NCBI RefSeq assembly: GCF_002127325.2
Contig: NC_035433.2
Location: 145,545,472-145,609,471, forward strand
Direction: 5' to 3'
DNA length: 64,000 nt
DNA from: Helianthus annuus
Lineage: Eukaryota; Streptophyta; Magnoliopsida; Asterales; Asteraceae
A model generated the notes under the pieces. The model saw only the letters and a list, made by a program, of their open reading frames with translations, did no database searches and was not told where the DNA came from. Of the stretch, positions 1 through 11,346 are shown piece after piece (position 1 is the first letter of the stretch; every line of letters begins with the position of its first letter). Both the position numbers and the translations under genes were made by a program.

Positions 1-440
1 AATTACTCTAAACAACAAGGTATGCCCAATAGATAACTAATATGTCTTACGATAGCGACCTAAGTTTTAAATTTTTATAAAATAAAGTAACTACTATTAC
101 TAAATACTAAGACACAGGTATCTAAGCGTAACCAACATATGATAGTATAAGGTAATGGCAAGTACTGAGTTTGTCGTTCATATGAAATGATGCAACGTTC
201 TAGTAATTAGTCACCTACACTATTTGGTCTATGATAAGTTTATTGTTTGTTTAATTCTATCAGAAGTTAACAAAAGAAAGTAGACCGAAGAAAACTAAAT
301 CAACATCGGATGTGAGAAATAAGATTACCAATAAATCACGTGTTATTGGATGTTGTTAATGTGATCTGTTTGTTGCAACGAATTTGGATTAACATTATTG
401 TTGATTTCAGGATATTTTGGGTGATTGAAATTCAATAAAC
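1..440. other. AT-rich DNA, nothing recognised
   Basis: No coding region, element end or repeat is recognisable here. It is AT-rich with stop codons in all frames. Confidence 0.6.
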
Positions 441-449
441 ACCAAATAG

Positions 450-675
450 TATATGTATATATATACATATATATATAGAGAAAGTATAATGTACTTCAGG
501 GCTTAACCTACATTAACATACATGACAAAAAATATAATGTGCGTTATTATCATAGAACTTGCGTGATTATAGTCCCATGCGTGATTATATGGTCCCATGC
601 GTGATTATACCCCTGATCCAACGGTTACCATTGTCTCCTACGTGATGTATGATAAGGCTTTTTGTATGTTAACCT

Positions 676-721
<46 letters not shown>
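450..721. repeat. TA microsatellites and a short tandem repeat
   Basis: Two TA microsatellites (about 450-478 and 679-721) flank a three-copy tandem repeat at about 560-610 whose unit is GTCCCATGCGTGATTATA with small variations. TA tracts in this window often mark transposon insertion sites, but no element ends were identified here. Confidence 0.7.
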
Positions 722-723
<2 letters not shown>

Positions 724-1333
724 ATATAGGTTAGGAGGTGTAAAGTTTACACTTGATCATAACTACTTATATTCTAATTTTTTATGCTAATGTACCTCAA
801 TAATTCAAGGTACAAAGGCCACTAATCAACGGAGGTTTGGGGCAGCGCCCCTAGTAGCAAGGTTATCGCGGTGGCAGCCCTAGGTGGGGTGGGGTCAAGA
901 GGCAAAGCCCCTAGCTGGGGATGATTAAGTACAATGTCTAGTATTGGCTTTGATTATCAATATTAAAATTCACTCTGAAATAGTATTGAAACTGAAGCTT
1001 TGTAGCAACTTTTTTTTGCACCATTTATTCATTTATAAGAAATTTGTTCTTTGGTACCAAAACTGTGCGCCAATACCAAATGAAGCAGAAGTGGTGAAAA
1101 CTAGTGTGATTGCCAAATATTTCGTTGAAGACTTACAATGGTCAATTCTACTGTTTAAACACTATATAAAGTAATCATTTGACCTGTATGAATACATCAG
1201 CTTCATATGAATAATGGTACGAATTTCACATAAATTTCTATACTTGTTTTTGAACTTTTGTCTTATTTAATTAAGTATGTTTAGCATTATATATTTTATA
1301 CCTAATTCTCGTAACATATACTTTGATAATTGA
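722..1333. other. Non-coding; short GC-rich palindromes
   Basis: Mostly AT-rich. Two short GC-rich patches at about 839-852 (GGGGCAGCGCCCCT) and 900-921 can form small hairpins and resemble debris of plant LTR elements. The 76-codon open frame at 944-1174 has no recognisable similarity and is not called a gene. Confidence 0.4.
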
Positions 1334-1687
1334 GGGTGAACGGTGTGGTCGACAAAATCAATCAGTAAACCACTTTACCGCTTCAGTAAACCACTGTCAA
1401 CATCCAGTTTACCGAACAGGATCATGCAATGCGGTGAACCTTCATGGATTCGGTGAGAGGGATGGAGGGGGGGGGGGGGAGATGGGTGTGTGGTGGGGTC
1501 CATTCCTTCTCAATCAATCACACATTTTTTTTCTTTTTTTTAAATAGTTTATCTAAAACCCACTAGGTAAACCACCGCCAACGTTTTTTAGCAATAGGTA
1601 AACAAAATAGGTAAAATGACGTGGCACTGTTTAATTGCGTGATTTGGGAGTTTACCTATTCCAAGTGTCTAACCACTCCCTTTACCC
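1334..1687. mobile_element. Harbinger/Tourist-like MITE
   Basis: The ends are imperfect inverted repeats: GGGTGAACGGTGTGG on the left and the complement of GGGTAAAGGGAGTGG on the right. The flanking triplets are TGA and TAA, so the TSD is imperfect or decayed. The interior holds a G-run and a poly-T tract and no transposase. The ends resemble those of the clearer MITE at 12587-12926. Confidence 0.5.
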
Positions 1688-2199
1688 TAATTAGCACAAA
1701 TTCTCACACCAAAAATCACATCATATTTACTAGGAATATACCAATTCTAGTAGAACACTGCCATTTTTTCTACGAAAAGAATTGATCGAAATTTTGACCA
1801 TATTCTAACAAAATACCAAAAAAACCAGCAAAATAAAATCTCATCAGAAAATTGTCAGGAATTTTTGACAAAACTTATTTGTTAAAAATATTTAGCTATC
1901 TTTTTAGAATTATTTGTTAAAGTTGTTTTAATTATCTTTTTTGAATGACAAATTTCTTTGCGAATAGACCACCACCTAATTAGTGATTATTTTCTTTTAA
2001 ACTACTATTTTTATCATCAACTTTATTATTTTATTATTATGATTAACTTTATTTTATTTTATTTTTTGTGGTAGTACTATTATTATTATTATTTATTATT
2101 ATTATTATTATTAACTGTAATTCTTGTTGTTATTTATATGTGCATGTATGTATTTATGTGTATTTCTTTGTATTTTTGTATATGTGTGTCGGAAATAAT
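1688..2199. other. AT-rich DNA with an ATT microsatellite
   Basis: A run of ATT/TTA triplets lies at about 2015-2115. Nothing else is recognised. Confidence 0.5.
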
Positions 2200-2366
2200 T
2201 TTATGGTCGAAACTTTGTTAGATATAATAACCTTGTAGGAAACTGGTTGGAAAATGTTTCTTATCACCCTTTTATGACGAAACCATTTTGGTCACAAATT
2301 CATCGAAAAAGACCATTTCCTACGTATACGTAAGAAAGTAAGAAACTACATAGTTTTCTAGTAGTG
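2200..2366. mobile_element. CACTA element right-end fragment
   Basis: The segment ends in TTTTCTAGTAGTG, the complement of a CACTACTAGAAAA terminus as used by the intact CACTA element at 10388-17333. Upstream are short repeats typical of CACTA subterminal DNA. No matching left end is present, so this is a truncated copy. A related end lies at 9300-9378. Confidence 0.55.
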
Positions 2367-2556
2367 TGATATATATTCTCTATATTACATGGTACGTGAT
2401 TTAGTTATATACCTGTTTTCATGTGATTTATTTATATCAAAAATAGGAAATGTGTAAAACCTTCCTTACTTGGCAAGGAGCCAAAATTAGATCGCAAATC
2501 ATAGTTTGGTCAAAAAGTTACTTTCTCCCAATTTATTGCACGTACATACATTTAGG

Positions 2557-2800
2557 GGCGCCCATGACTTTATAGCCTAGTGTCATCTTGGGATTGGGAT
2601 AAAACTTTGAGACCAATAGGTCCTAGGTTCGATTCCCACAAAGTGGGTTTTTCCCATATGTAGTGGCAAAGCTCGACCCTCCGAACTTTTCACTTAGCAG
2701 TGTTATATATGTAGTTTTTGTATATAAATTTTTGGGTATATACGTTTTCGAAACCTCCCCCCCCCCCCCCCCACCTTGCGTCATTCGGGTCAAGCTTTAC
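2557..2800 (+). repeat. SINE-like tRNA-derived sequence
   Basis: An A-box-like sequence (TAGCCTAGTGT, 2573-2583) and a perfect B-box (GGTTCGATTCC, 2626-2636) are spaced about 43 bases apart, as in tRNA-derived SINEs. The sequence after the boxes (about 2650-2780) recurs in diverged form at 7050-7130. A C-run follows. No TSD was resolved, and a tRNA gene is excluded because there is no cloverleaf. Confidence 0.45.
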
Positions 2801-3789
2801 CACTGCATATATTGACATGAGTTACTTCTTGTTATGATATTATTATCCTTATCTAGTTGTGCTGAAGATTGAACCCTCTCCATAGTGTTGTACTAATTAC
2901 TAGAGAGAAGGAGCCAAAATACATGTGAACCATGCATGATCTCATCCATGCTATCAATCACCACTAGTAAATCAACATTACTCACAATCTTTCTACGTCG
3001 ACAGCACAATCAGTTGACGTAATCTATCACTAAGTGCAACCGTAATAGCTATAACTATAAGCAAAATGTTGATTATATCCTTAAACATGGGTTAAAATAA
3101 AACCCTAATTATGTTTATTCAATCAATAACATAAACATGAATATCAAAATAGAGATACTAACTTGTGGGCATGTTAATCCTTGAAGAAGAGGAAGCAGCT
3201 ATGGTCCCCGTTATTATGGTAACTTGCGTTGATGGATCATTAGAGTGAATTTTATGTTGGTGTTCTTGAGGAGTTTTACGACTCATATCAATAGTAATAT
3301 GATCATAAATAGAGATCAGTCATAAAAACTTTATGCATTCTCTAGTAATTAATGGTACCTAAATAAAAATCATAAATACCCCCTTGAACTAATCAATATT
3401 TACATTTACTACCATCAAGTAATTGTCGGTGAGTAGTTATGTCATATTGGTAATATTACTCAAATGATCCGTCAGACCACATTAACAAGTTATTTCTAAC
3501 ACAAAGTTATTGGGATAAGTATCTATGCTACAGTGCGTAAGCATCAACAAATGGTTTCATGTACGGCTTATTTAGCAGTAGCTAATGTATTATAGATAAT
3601 AAAAACCAACGAGACGCTTGGCAGAAGAACACAGATTATAATACAGAGAGATAAGAAACATAGTTGTACGTACGTGCCCGATGATAGCGTTTATTCTAAG
3701 AGTACCCAAACACCAACTTGTAGTAGTAAATGTTTTGGGGCATTTTAGATATAGGTTGATTTCCATATTACTGACTACATGCTATGCAC
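2801..3789. other. Unassigned DNA with short minus-strand open frames
   Basis: The minus strand has a 41-codon ATG frame at 3289-3165 (begins MSRKTPQEHQ) and another open stretch at about 3001-2899. Both could be exons of an unrecognised gene or pseudogene shared with 3790-4044. No family was recognised and splice sites were not established. Confidence 0.2.
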
Positions 3790-4044
3790 TTAGTAGTTTA
3801 TTCCTCGTTTGACATTCCATGGGTAGGGGCACCCCAAACCAAGAGGACCAATCAACTTTATTATCCCGACATGTACATTAAAACCGTGGTTTTCTATATG
3901 ACGCAACATTGATTTGTTACACAGTAAATGCTTATCAAAACACGTAGGACATGTGGTAGGCTTCATTACGGATATTGAGAGTGATAGATGAGTAATTTCC
4001 CACGTGTCATCAGTCATGGGTAGGGGCACTGGATTAACAGTCAC
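3790..4044 (-). CDS. Hypothetical ORF with a C2H2-like finger
   Basis: This is an 84-codon open frame of unknown function. Around residues 33-54 it has the order C-x2-C-x13-H-x3-H (from CPTC to HIENH), one residue longer than the usual C2H2 zinc-finger spacing between the second Cys and the first His. The rest has no recognisable domain, signal peptide or membrane segment. Other short open frames lie downstream on the same strand (3289-3165 and about 3001-2899), so this could be one exon of a decayed gene. A single isolated finger can arise by chance, so the gene call is weak. Confidence 0.2.
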   Translation of the reverse strand: MTVNPVPLPMTDDTWEITHLSLSISVMKPTTCPTCFDKHLLCNKSMLRHIENHGFNVHVGIIKLIGPLGLGCPYPWNVKRGINY

Positions 4045-5570
4045 AAGAGCTACAGTTTATTTACTAATTAACAATTGGAAAGATCAATCATCAATGCGTT
4101 CATGACATAATTTCGTTTTCTTTATTAAAGCAACAAATTTTCATTGGCTAAAAGTACACGTAGACAGCAACAAATATGCCTACTAAAAAGTACCAAAACA
4201 GCCAACGAGGTTGAAGGGCGAATACGGGTGGCGCCGGTTCGTTTTGGATGGGAGGTGAGGTTTTACCGATTATTCCACTGTCGTGCTTTCAGGCGGGTGG
4301 AGGTCGGGTTTCCGCGCATCTGGGAGAGCCAAGGGGCTGGTAGCGGTCGAGTAGTCGACCTTGGCCACAGCGTCCGGTGTCACGTTGGTTGACACGGCGT
4401 TCCTTGTCGTTAAAAAAAAGTAACAAAACAAATTAAGGACTCAATATTTGCATGTGATCGAACTTGCAATTTGAGATGCTGAAAACATAATTAACTTATG
4501 AGTTCTCAGAAATTAAAACTTATGATAGATCATGCCATGCAAAATACAAACTAACTAGAAGCGCACCCCGCCGCGATGCGGCAGGGGCTTGAAGATGTGT
4601 TGCGAAACCGAGTCAATGTAGCGGTGTTAAAATATATTAACAAATCCTTTTTTTCCGGCAAGTTATATTAGGGTGATCTATAAAGTATATTTACTAAACA
4701 CAATCATTAAGATGGTAAATCCGCTTTGAGTACAGATTATTGCACCATAAACCATCATTGTCCATTTACCCTTGACCATACCCATAGGTTCGAGAATCAA
4801 GATTTGTATACGTTTTGTTTCTAAACATGTGTATGTGGTTGTCGGCTCCCATGCAACTTCACAGATTTTAGATATATGTAACTATGTTAAATGTTTTTTC
4901 GATGGTAGACCACAACCACCAAAATCATCACAACAATAGCCACCACAACATCGCATTCGTCAACACCACAACCGTAAAAAATAAAACCACCACCAACCAT
5001 ATATAAAGATTTTTTGTTACTCATATAGGCACACCTAGAGCCGTATTTAAAAGCCCAAATCCAAAGGCCAGTCTTTGACTACGGCCACACAAAGCATCTG
5101 CTTTTGAATGATCAAATTACGTGATTTCTTCCATCTTTTCATAAAAGCCATTCAAAATTGAATTTATTTCTTTTCCTTAAGGATGGTTCTTATCAGTAGT
5201 AAGAAATGCATGAATGCTCCCCTTCACTTCCACCCAACCACACCCAAGATCAACTATAACCCCTTTTTCTCTCATAGTCATTTTCAACTTTGCAACTTCA
5301 TCCCATTTACAATTATCAGCATAAAAATTACAAAAAAGTGTATAATACCCGGCATTTATCCATTCATATTGATCAATCTGATTTTATAGGCATTTCTCTA
5401 ATAAACACGTAAGCTTCTTCCCATGCACGCAAAAGTAAATTAACTAAACAAGCATAATGCTTGAGGTCAGGGACAATACCATAATCTTCTGTTATACCCT
5501 TTACCTAAAAAAAGTCTTATGTCATAATCTTGTTATAGTCATTAAAATAGTAAATTATATAAACGTCAGA
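4045..5570. other. Non-coding DNA with one GC-rich patch
   Basis: The stretch is AT-rich apart from a GC-rich block at about 4190-4400, which reads open for 82 codons (4144-4392) but matches nothing recognised. It could be a fragment of an old element. The open frame at 5183-5389 is low-complexity and is not supported as a gene. Confidence 0.4.
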
Positions 5571-5589
5571 GTAAAATTTGCACATTTGT

Positions 5590-5757
5590 CCCAACGGGTA
5601 TTTTTAAGAAATTAACAGGTATACTCGATACCCGTGGGTATGCCCGATAGCCGACGGGTAATTACCCGACAAATACCCGACGGGTAACGGGCCGGGTATG
5701 GGACAAAGAATTACAACCGAGTACGGACTTAGGATTACCAATACCCGACCCAAGCCC
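5590..5757. repeat. ACCCGACGGGTA-rich hAT-like MITE remnant
   Basis: This is a cluster of inverted copies of TACCCG/CGGGTA, a composition typical of plant hAT-type MITEs built on short palindromic units. No clear ends or TSD were found, and it runs directly into the tandem repeat at 5758. Confidence 0.35.
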
Positions 5758-5989
5758 CGCCCATTGCCATTCCTAAAAAGCATGAAGCCCTTCTAAAGTG
5801 GTACAACAAATGAAACACATGGTACAAGTGGCCCATTGCCATTCCTAAAAAGCATGAAGTAAAAAGCATGAAGCCCTTCTAAAATGATACAACAAATGAA
5901 ACACATGGTATAAGTGGCTCATCGCCATTTCTAAAAAGCATGAAGCCCTTCTAAAGTGGTATAACAAATGAAACACATTGTACAAGTTC
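5758..5989. repeat. Three-copy tandem repeat, unit about 70-85 bp
   Basis: Three successive copies begin with CCCATTGCCATTCCTAAAAA or a close variant and end in an ATGAAACACATGGTACAAG-like sequence. The second copy has a short internal duplication of AGCATGAAG. This is a recent local duplication with no coding potential. Confidence 0.75.
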
Positions 5990-6289
5990 TATTGTATAAA
6001 TATGTTACAAATTAGAGTATATAAAATAGAATGAAAAGTGAAAAGGTGTACACACGTGTTACGCTAACAATAAAATTATCCATTCTTGATTTAGCAAAAA
6101 TATTTTAAGAGAGTTTTTACTATTTTTCAGTTTATTTACATATTTTAACCCCTAAAGTTTCATCTTTATACACATCAACCCTTTTAGTTTTGATTTATCA
6201 ACTTTTTAAATTTTCATTATTTAGTTTTCAACCTCTTTAATTTTCAGTTTTCACTTTCCATTTTTATGACTTTGGTCCCCTATAGTTTC

Positions 6290-6560
6290 ATTTTTTTACA
6301 AAATTGTTGTTTAAGGTTTCGTTCTAAACCTTGCGAGTAAAAACGCTGCAACGCGCATGCGTGTTTCAAATTTTTACGTTTATTTTTTGGTTTAACGACC
6401 CCGTCACAATTTGCGAGTCTGACGCCGTCTTAGTTATTATTTTCTATGTTTTACGTTTTAGTTTAATTTTTGTGAGTTAACACGCCGCAACACGCATGCG
6501 CGGTTCAACGTTTTTACGTTTACTTTTTATTCGATTTAGCAGTCCGTCGCAAAGCATGTG
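6290..6560. repeat. Direct repeat rich in GCGCATGCG
   Basis: Two diverged copies (about 6330-6410 and 6470-6550) share the order GCAACGCGCATGCG, TTTTTACGTTTA, GTCGCAA. The copies are about 140 bp apart. No gene or element end is evident. Confidence 0.5.
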
Positions 6561-7456
6561 TCCTAAATACTAGTTAGTTTTAAGTAGAGAATTGTGAACT
6601 CGTATACATTATGCTTTAAAGATACAGTGGAAGATAGATATAGTAGTTATTAGAAGGTTAAATAACCATTATATGTATCACAGTTCGAACAATATATACA
6701 AATATTTTTAAGGTTGTCGCACCTAATAACGCATCTGATGGTAACATGTACGTACTAGGATTATGGACTTGCTCTAGATGCTTAATCATGTTTCATAAAC
6801 ATAATTATCCAGCTAGCTAATGTTATTTTTAATTTTTCGATTTGTAAGGAGTCACGATCTCCTAGTTACCGAGCAGTGACCCTAGATTCCTTTAATAGAT
6901 TAGCTAGTACTGATTTGATGCAACACATGGATTTTTTTTTTCTTTCAAAGGTCAGCCAAATAAACTTGAAATAAAAGTATGTAGCGTAATACATGGGATG
7001 CTTTTAATATCTTAATAACCATGGCCGAAAGGGGCGTGAGGGGTGGCCGACCTCCCGAACTTTTCGTTCAGTAGTGGAGAGTATATAGTTTTCGTATAAA
7101 TTTTTTTGGGTATATACGTTTTCGACTTCCCGGTTTTATAGAAATTTTTAGGTTCGGTGACTTCCGTACCCTGTTCGGAAATCTCAAACTTCGATAACGA
7201 CTGCGTCTTTCATGAGGTTTATACCGAAAAAATATACTTGACAACCACCGGATTTGGTTATCTAATACAGATGTGGTTGATGACGAAAAACTACCTTTTA
7301 TTGACATATAGTTAAAAGCTTGAATCTAACATAGTACCCCGAGAGAGTTAATGTGTCGTAATTTTCACTCTTTGTATATATCTCTCAAGAGGATTCTTTA
7401 CCGGCTACGTCTTCACCAGTTTATTAGCCGAATTGAATCAATCACCGGTGTATATA
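6561..7456. other. Non-coding DNA with a SINE-tail-like segment
   Basis: About 7050-7310 repeats, in diverged form, the sequence that follows the SINE-like boxes at 2650-2780 (shared GGGTATATACGTTTTCGA). The 79-codon minus-strand frame at 7307-7068 overlaps this repeat and is not called a gene. Confidence 0.45.
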
Positions 7457-7465
7457 TATATTTTT

Positions 7466-8176
7466 AGGCAAAAGATCAAATACAAATAATCTTAACATAC
7501 TAAACATACAAATTGAAGGAAAACCCAAAAAGACAAGGTGGCATTTTTGTAATTACCACCAACTATCAAAGTTACAACCAAAAATACCTAAAAAAACACA
7601 AATTTTTTTTTAACATTTTTTATTAAAAAATCGCTACATTTCGTTAGCAAAAAAACAAAAAAATTTTTTTTTTTTTTGCTGCTACTAAAAGTAGCGATTT
7701 TTTAATAAAAAATGTTAAAAAAATAAAATAAAATAATTTGTGTGTTTTTTTTTTAATTTTTTTAGATTTTTTTAGGTTTTTTGGGGGGTTTAGTTTTTAG
7801 CATTTTAGCTTGGGTGGGGGGGGGTAAGGTTTTTTTTAGGTTTTTGGGGGTGGGGGGGGGTTAGGTTTTTTTAGGTTTTTGGGGGTGGTGGGGGGGGGGG
7901 TTAGGTTTTTTTTTAGGTTTTTGGGGGGTTGGAGGGGGGGGGTTAGGTTTTTTTAGGTTTTTGGGGGGTGGGGGGGTAGGTTTTTTTTAGGTTTTTGGGG
8001 GGTGGGGGGTTTAGGTTTTTTTTGGGGGTGGGGGGAGTGGTTAGGTTTTTTTAGGTATATTTGTAGAGTAACTTTGATAGTTATTGATAATTACAAAAAT
8101 GCCACCTTGTCTTTTTGAGTTTTCCTTCAATTTGTATGTTTAGTATGTTAAGATTATTTGTACAAGAACTTTACCC
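7466..8176. mobile_element. MULE-type MITE with long inverted repeats and a G-rich core
   Basis: Inverted arms of about 100 bp (left about 7466-7570, right about 8075-8176) share blocks such as CAAATAATCTTAACATAC and GACAAGGTGGCATTTTTGTA. The element is flanked by the 9-bp direct repeat TATATTTTT (7457-7465 and 8177-8185), as expected for Mutator-like insertion. The core contains a second palindrome around AAATCGCTAC/GTAGCGATTT and then about 280 bp of TTAGGTTTTT plus G-runs. No transposase is present. Confidence 0.75.
7780..8060 (+). repeat. Low-complexity G-run / TTTAGG-like tract
   Basis: This tract of the MITE core alternates TTAGGTTTTT with runs of five to ten G, seven or more times. 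It is strongly strand-asymmetric (G and T on the plus strand). The pattern could form G-quadruplexes and superficially resembles telomere repeats, but the units are irregular. Confidence 0.7.
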
Positions 8177-8245
8177 TATATTTTTATTGGTGTAAACATA
8201 TGGATTTGTAAAAGAATGTTTTATTGGTGTAAACATATGGATATG

Positions 8246-8995
8246 CAGGGGTGTTTATCGAATCGAATATCGAATTTTCGAATTATTCGAATCGAATTAT
8301 TCGAATAATTTTTATTTTCCCTTGAATTCGTATTCGCTTCGAATTCGATTAAAACTTACCGAATTCGATTCGAATTCGTATTCGAATAAAAAACCCAATT
8401 CGTATTCGATTCGTATTCGATTAAAAATTAGAATTCGAATCGAATTCGAATAAATTCGATTTAATTCAGATTCTTTAAAAACATACAAAACCTATCAAAA
8501 TGAAACATAAATTTTAAACAGCCATAAAGCACGATATCACATTAAAAAGTTTCAAATAAAATACTATAGTCTAAAATTCAAAACGAGAAGTCGGGAATAA
8601 CCACACCACATTAAAAGTTAATATTTATAGGGTTATAAATCTATTGATAGATTTGTTACTTAGGTTTTAGTTATGGGTCATGTAGTGGGTTTGGTAATGG
8701 GTAATTTTAATACTTGAAAAAAAAATTGAAAATAAAATATAGTATAACTTAATAAAAGTTATATATGCATTGTATATAAAAAAAATAAATAAAAATGTAT
8801 AATTTTTATTCGAATTTCGAATCGAATCGAATTTGAAATTATAAATTCATATTCGATTCGTATTCGATTAACTTGACTCGAATTGAATCGAATTCGAATT
8901 CGAATTCTTTTAGTCGAAACCAATTCTTGATAAGCGAATCGAATTTAAACGAATTTCGAATTTTTCGAATTCGAAACGAATTCTGAACACCCCTA
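8246..8995. mobile_element. hAT-type MITE built of ATTCGAAT units
   Basis: The terminal repeats are CAGGGGTGTT on the left and the complement of TAGGGGTGTT on the right, flanked by a perfect 8-bp TSD, TGGATATG (8238-8245 and 8996-9003). Both arms are filled with short inverted copies of GAATTCGAAT, giving an extended foldback, around an AT-rich centre. The 8-bp TSD and short terminal repeats fit the hAT superfamily. There is no coding sequence. Confidence 0.85.
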
Positions 8996-9003
8996 TGGAT
9001 ATG

Positions 9004-9299
9004 TAAAATAAATAAGAGAAATACAATTGTATGATTTGAAAACCGAGTTATTTCAATGTAGGAGCAAAATTAGATTCGTTATATTTTTATGATGCAAATT
9101 ATTTAGAGGGGTTGTCTTTTGAAAACCTATGTATGATATTTTATTTGTTTGAAAAAAATGCACCACTATAAATTGAATCTAAATCTTAATTAATTAATGA
9201 TATATTACTAAAAACCCATACTTATAAACGTTAAAAAATCACTTAACAAAACTTTTAGTTAAACTTCAAAGTATGTTATATTTTCTACATATTAATAAA
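9004..9299. other. AT-rich DNA, nothing recognised
   Basis: No open frame, element end or repeat could be supported. Confidence 0.5.
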
Positions 9300-9378
9300 G
9301 CGTGTGGAAAATGTCGGAATTCCGACCAAAATTTTTTTGTAAGAAATTTTTGTTGGAAAATACCAGTTTTCTAGTAGT
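9300..9378. mobile_element. CACTA right-end fragment
   Basis: The segment ends in GTTTTCTAGTAGT, a CACTA right terminus lacking its last G. It shares GTAGGAAA/TTGGAAAA-type subterminal words with the fragment at 2200-2366. No left end is present. Confidence 0.4.
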
Positions 9379-10384
9379 TTCATAACGTTTTCCAACTTGA
9401 AATATATCCATGCATTTATAAATGTGAGAAAGATTTATTGTTTATTTATACATAATTCATGATCGGTAAAAATTACTCATAGATATTGTAAGCAATAATG
9501 GTGGCATCTTTGTACTCTAGTACTTGTTTTGTACATCAAAGTTCCATTATACATAAAAAGACCAACAGAATAGGCTAAAAATTAGAACAAACTAAATGAA
9601 AATTGTATTAACAAAAATAAAATAAAAAGAAAAGAAAAATCACTCAAACAAAATTAAAGAAGCTGCAAATAAATCAGCAACATATTAAATATGACAGTCT
9701 TCTCAAAGGGAATATGTTTGAAATCAAGCCAACGGTTTAAAAGTAAATTATGATGACAACTTTTTTAATGGCAAAACTGAAATTTTAGAAATAGAAACCT
9801 GAAGAGGAATAATAAAATAAAAATCAACATGGAATTAAGTCAATTAACTTTTAGGGTGTAGAAGAGGCAACTCAAAATGAACCTAATGAACCGAAATAAA
9901 GCCATGCCATTAATGAAGGAATGTTACCTCAGTGACGAATTCAGGAATTTTGATAAGAAGATGCGAAAACGTGTCCATCAAATAATATATATGGATTTAA
10001 CTAGGCTTAACAAAATAGGTGTGTTAGGTTGAATCATAGGTCAAATCAAGTTCGGGTCAAAAACATGTCACTTTATAGGTCAAATTTGGTTATACCAATT
10101 AATATATTAGGTATCCGCCCCTGATTACCTCATTTTCACTACACTTATATTAACGAAGGCATGGATCCGCCCCTGATTACCTTATTTTTACCTATAAATG
10201 AACCCAAATTACAAGAGGCACTTAAAAATAAAGCGGATGATTCCAAATTTTGTTTTTCCATTTTCTAAACTAATTTAATTACTGAACAACCCCCTTGATT
10301 GTGAACACTAGTGAACTAATCATAGCCCTTGATTATCAATACACAATTGTAAATCAATGGTCAAGATTTGATGATAAAATCAAC
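9379..10384. other. AT-rich DNA; short direct repeat near 10100-10190
   Basis: The phrase ATCCGCCCCTGATTACCT occurs twice, near 10115 and 10170. The last 100 bases (about 10290-10384) share words such as GTAAATCAATGG and GATTTGATGAT with the sequence just right of the CACTA element (17340-17390). The element probably inserted into an older repeat. No gene is seen. Confidence 0.45.
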
Positions 10385-10399
10385 TAGCACTACTAGAAA

Positions 10400-10720
10400 A
10401 AACACCTTTCTTGACATGCATTGCGTGTCATGAAAGGGTCTTTATGACACGCAAATGCGAGTCGTTAATTGAGAAGTCATAAAATCAACATGACATGCAT
10501 TTGTGTGTCATGTTTTTATGACATACATTTAGTGACACGCATTCATGACACACATTTAATGACACGCATTCATAACACACATTTATGACACTCATTTTAT
10601 GACACCTTTTAATGACACACATTCATGACACTCATTTTATGACACTTTTAATGACATACGTTCATAACAAACATTTATGACACATACGTATGACATTCAT
10701 TTACGCGTGTCATGCTTTTA
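10400..10720. repeat. CACTA subterminal repeats (left)
   Basis: At least ten copies of TGACAC(A/G)CATT or its complement lie in both orientations within about 320 bp of the left end. In En/Spm elements such motifs are bound by TNPA. That role is inferred from position. Confidence 0.7.
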
Positions 10721-10928
10721 ATTGTATAATTTTTTTTATAAAATTACTAATTTGCCCTAGATACATGTATAATAACAAAAACAATAAATCTTTTTCATAA
10801 AATAAATACACATATATATATACCAAAACAATTCATTACATAATCATTTGTCAAGTATACTACAAATATTTTAACGTTAACAAAAAAAGAATTGTTTGTC
10901 AATACATTATCAACACCTAAAATACGAT

Positions 10929-11253
10929 TTATAACTTAAAAATAGAGTTAACCGCATAAGTCGACCAATCTTCACGAATGCCATCCATATCCGCAGCCGA
11001 GTATTCCTCTACTCCTTTCCCAACCTGAGACAACAATTAAATAAAATAAATCTTAAAAATCAGAATTTAATCATAATATATGAATTTAAGCATTTGTTTG
11101 GATATATAAGTACATATTTCTCTAATATACAGACTAAAATATGCCTAAACTTACATTATCATTGTCAAGTATTTCAACTCCTTCGTAAGCTATCTCCTTC
11201 ATGAACTTCATCACATAGTAGCCGCATTCAGTACCTCCTGGCTGACGTGGACA
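10929..11253 (-). pseudogene. Ulp1-like C48 peptidase, C-terminal exons
   Basis: Two consecutive minus-strand exons are clear: 11253-11155 and 11024-10929, ending in TAA. Both have GT-AG borders and keep frame. The first reads CPRQPGGTECGYYVMKF, the Gln-x5-Cys active-site segment of Ulp1/SENP-type cysteine proteases (family C48). The second ends with the acidic tail expected of the plant CACTA version (DMDGIREDW). A probable preceding exon ends at 11371 (ends VKLIWINAR). The catalytic His and Asp segment was not found upstream. Such domains are common passengers of plant CACTA elements. Judged a remnant, although these last exons themselves are undamaged. Confidence 0.65.
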
Positions 11254-11346
11254 CTACACAATTAAAATATCAAGAAATGTGAAACCATTGCGATTTAAGT
11301 TTAAACTAAAGGGTTTCAATATTTACAATATCATTACAACCACAAT

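Noticed and set aside
2557..2650. Possible tRNA gene at the A/B box pair
   Set aside because: No acceptor stem or anticodon arm can be drawn. The sequence continues as a dispersed repeat, so SINE-like is the better call.
10400..10720. Regularly repeated motifs considered as a CRISPR-like array
   Set aside because: Irregular spacing, both orientations and location at a transposon end in a plant genome identify them as CACTA subterminal repeats.
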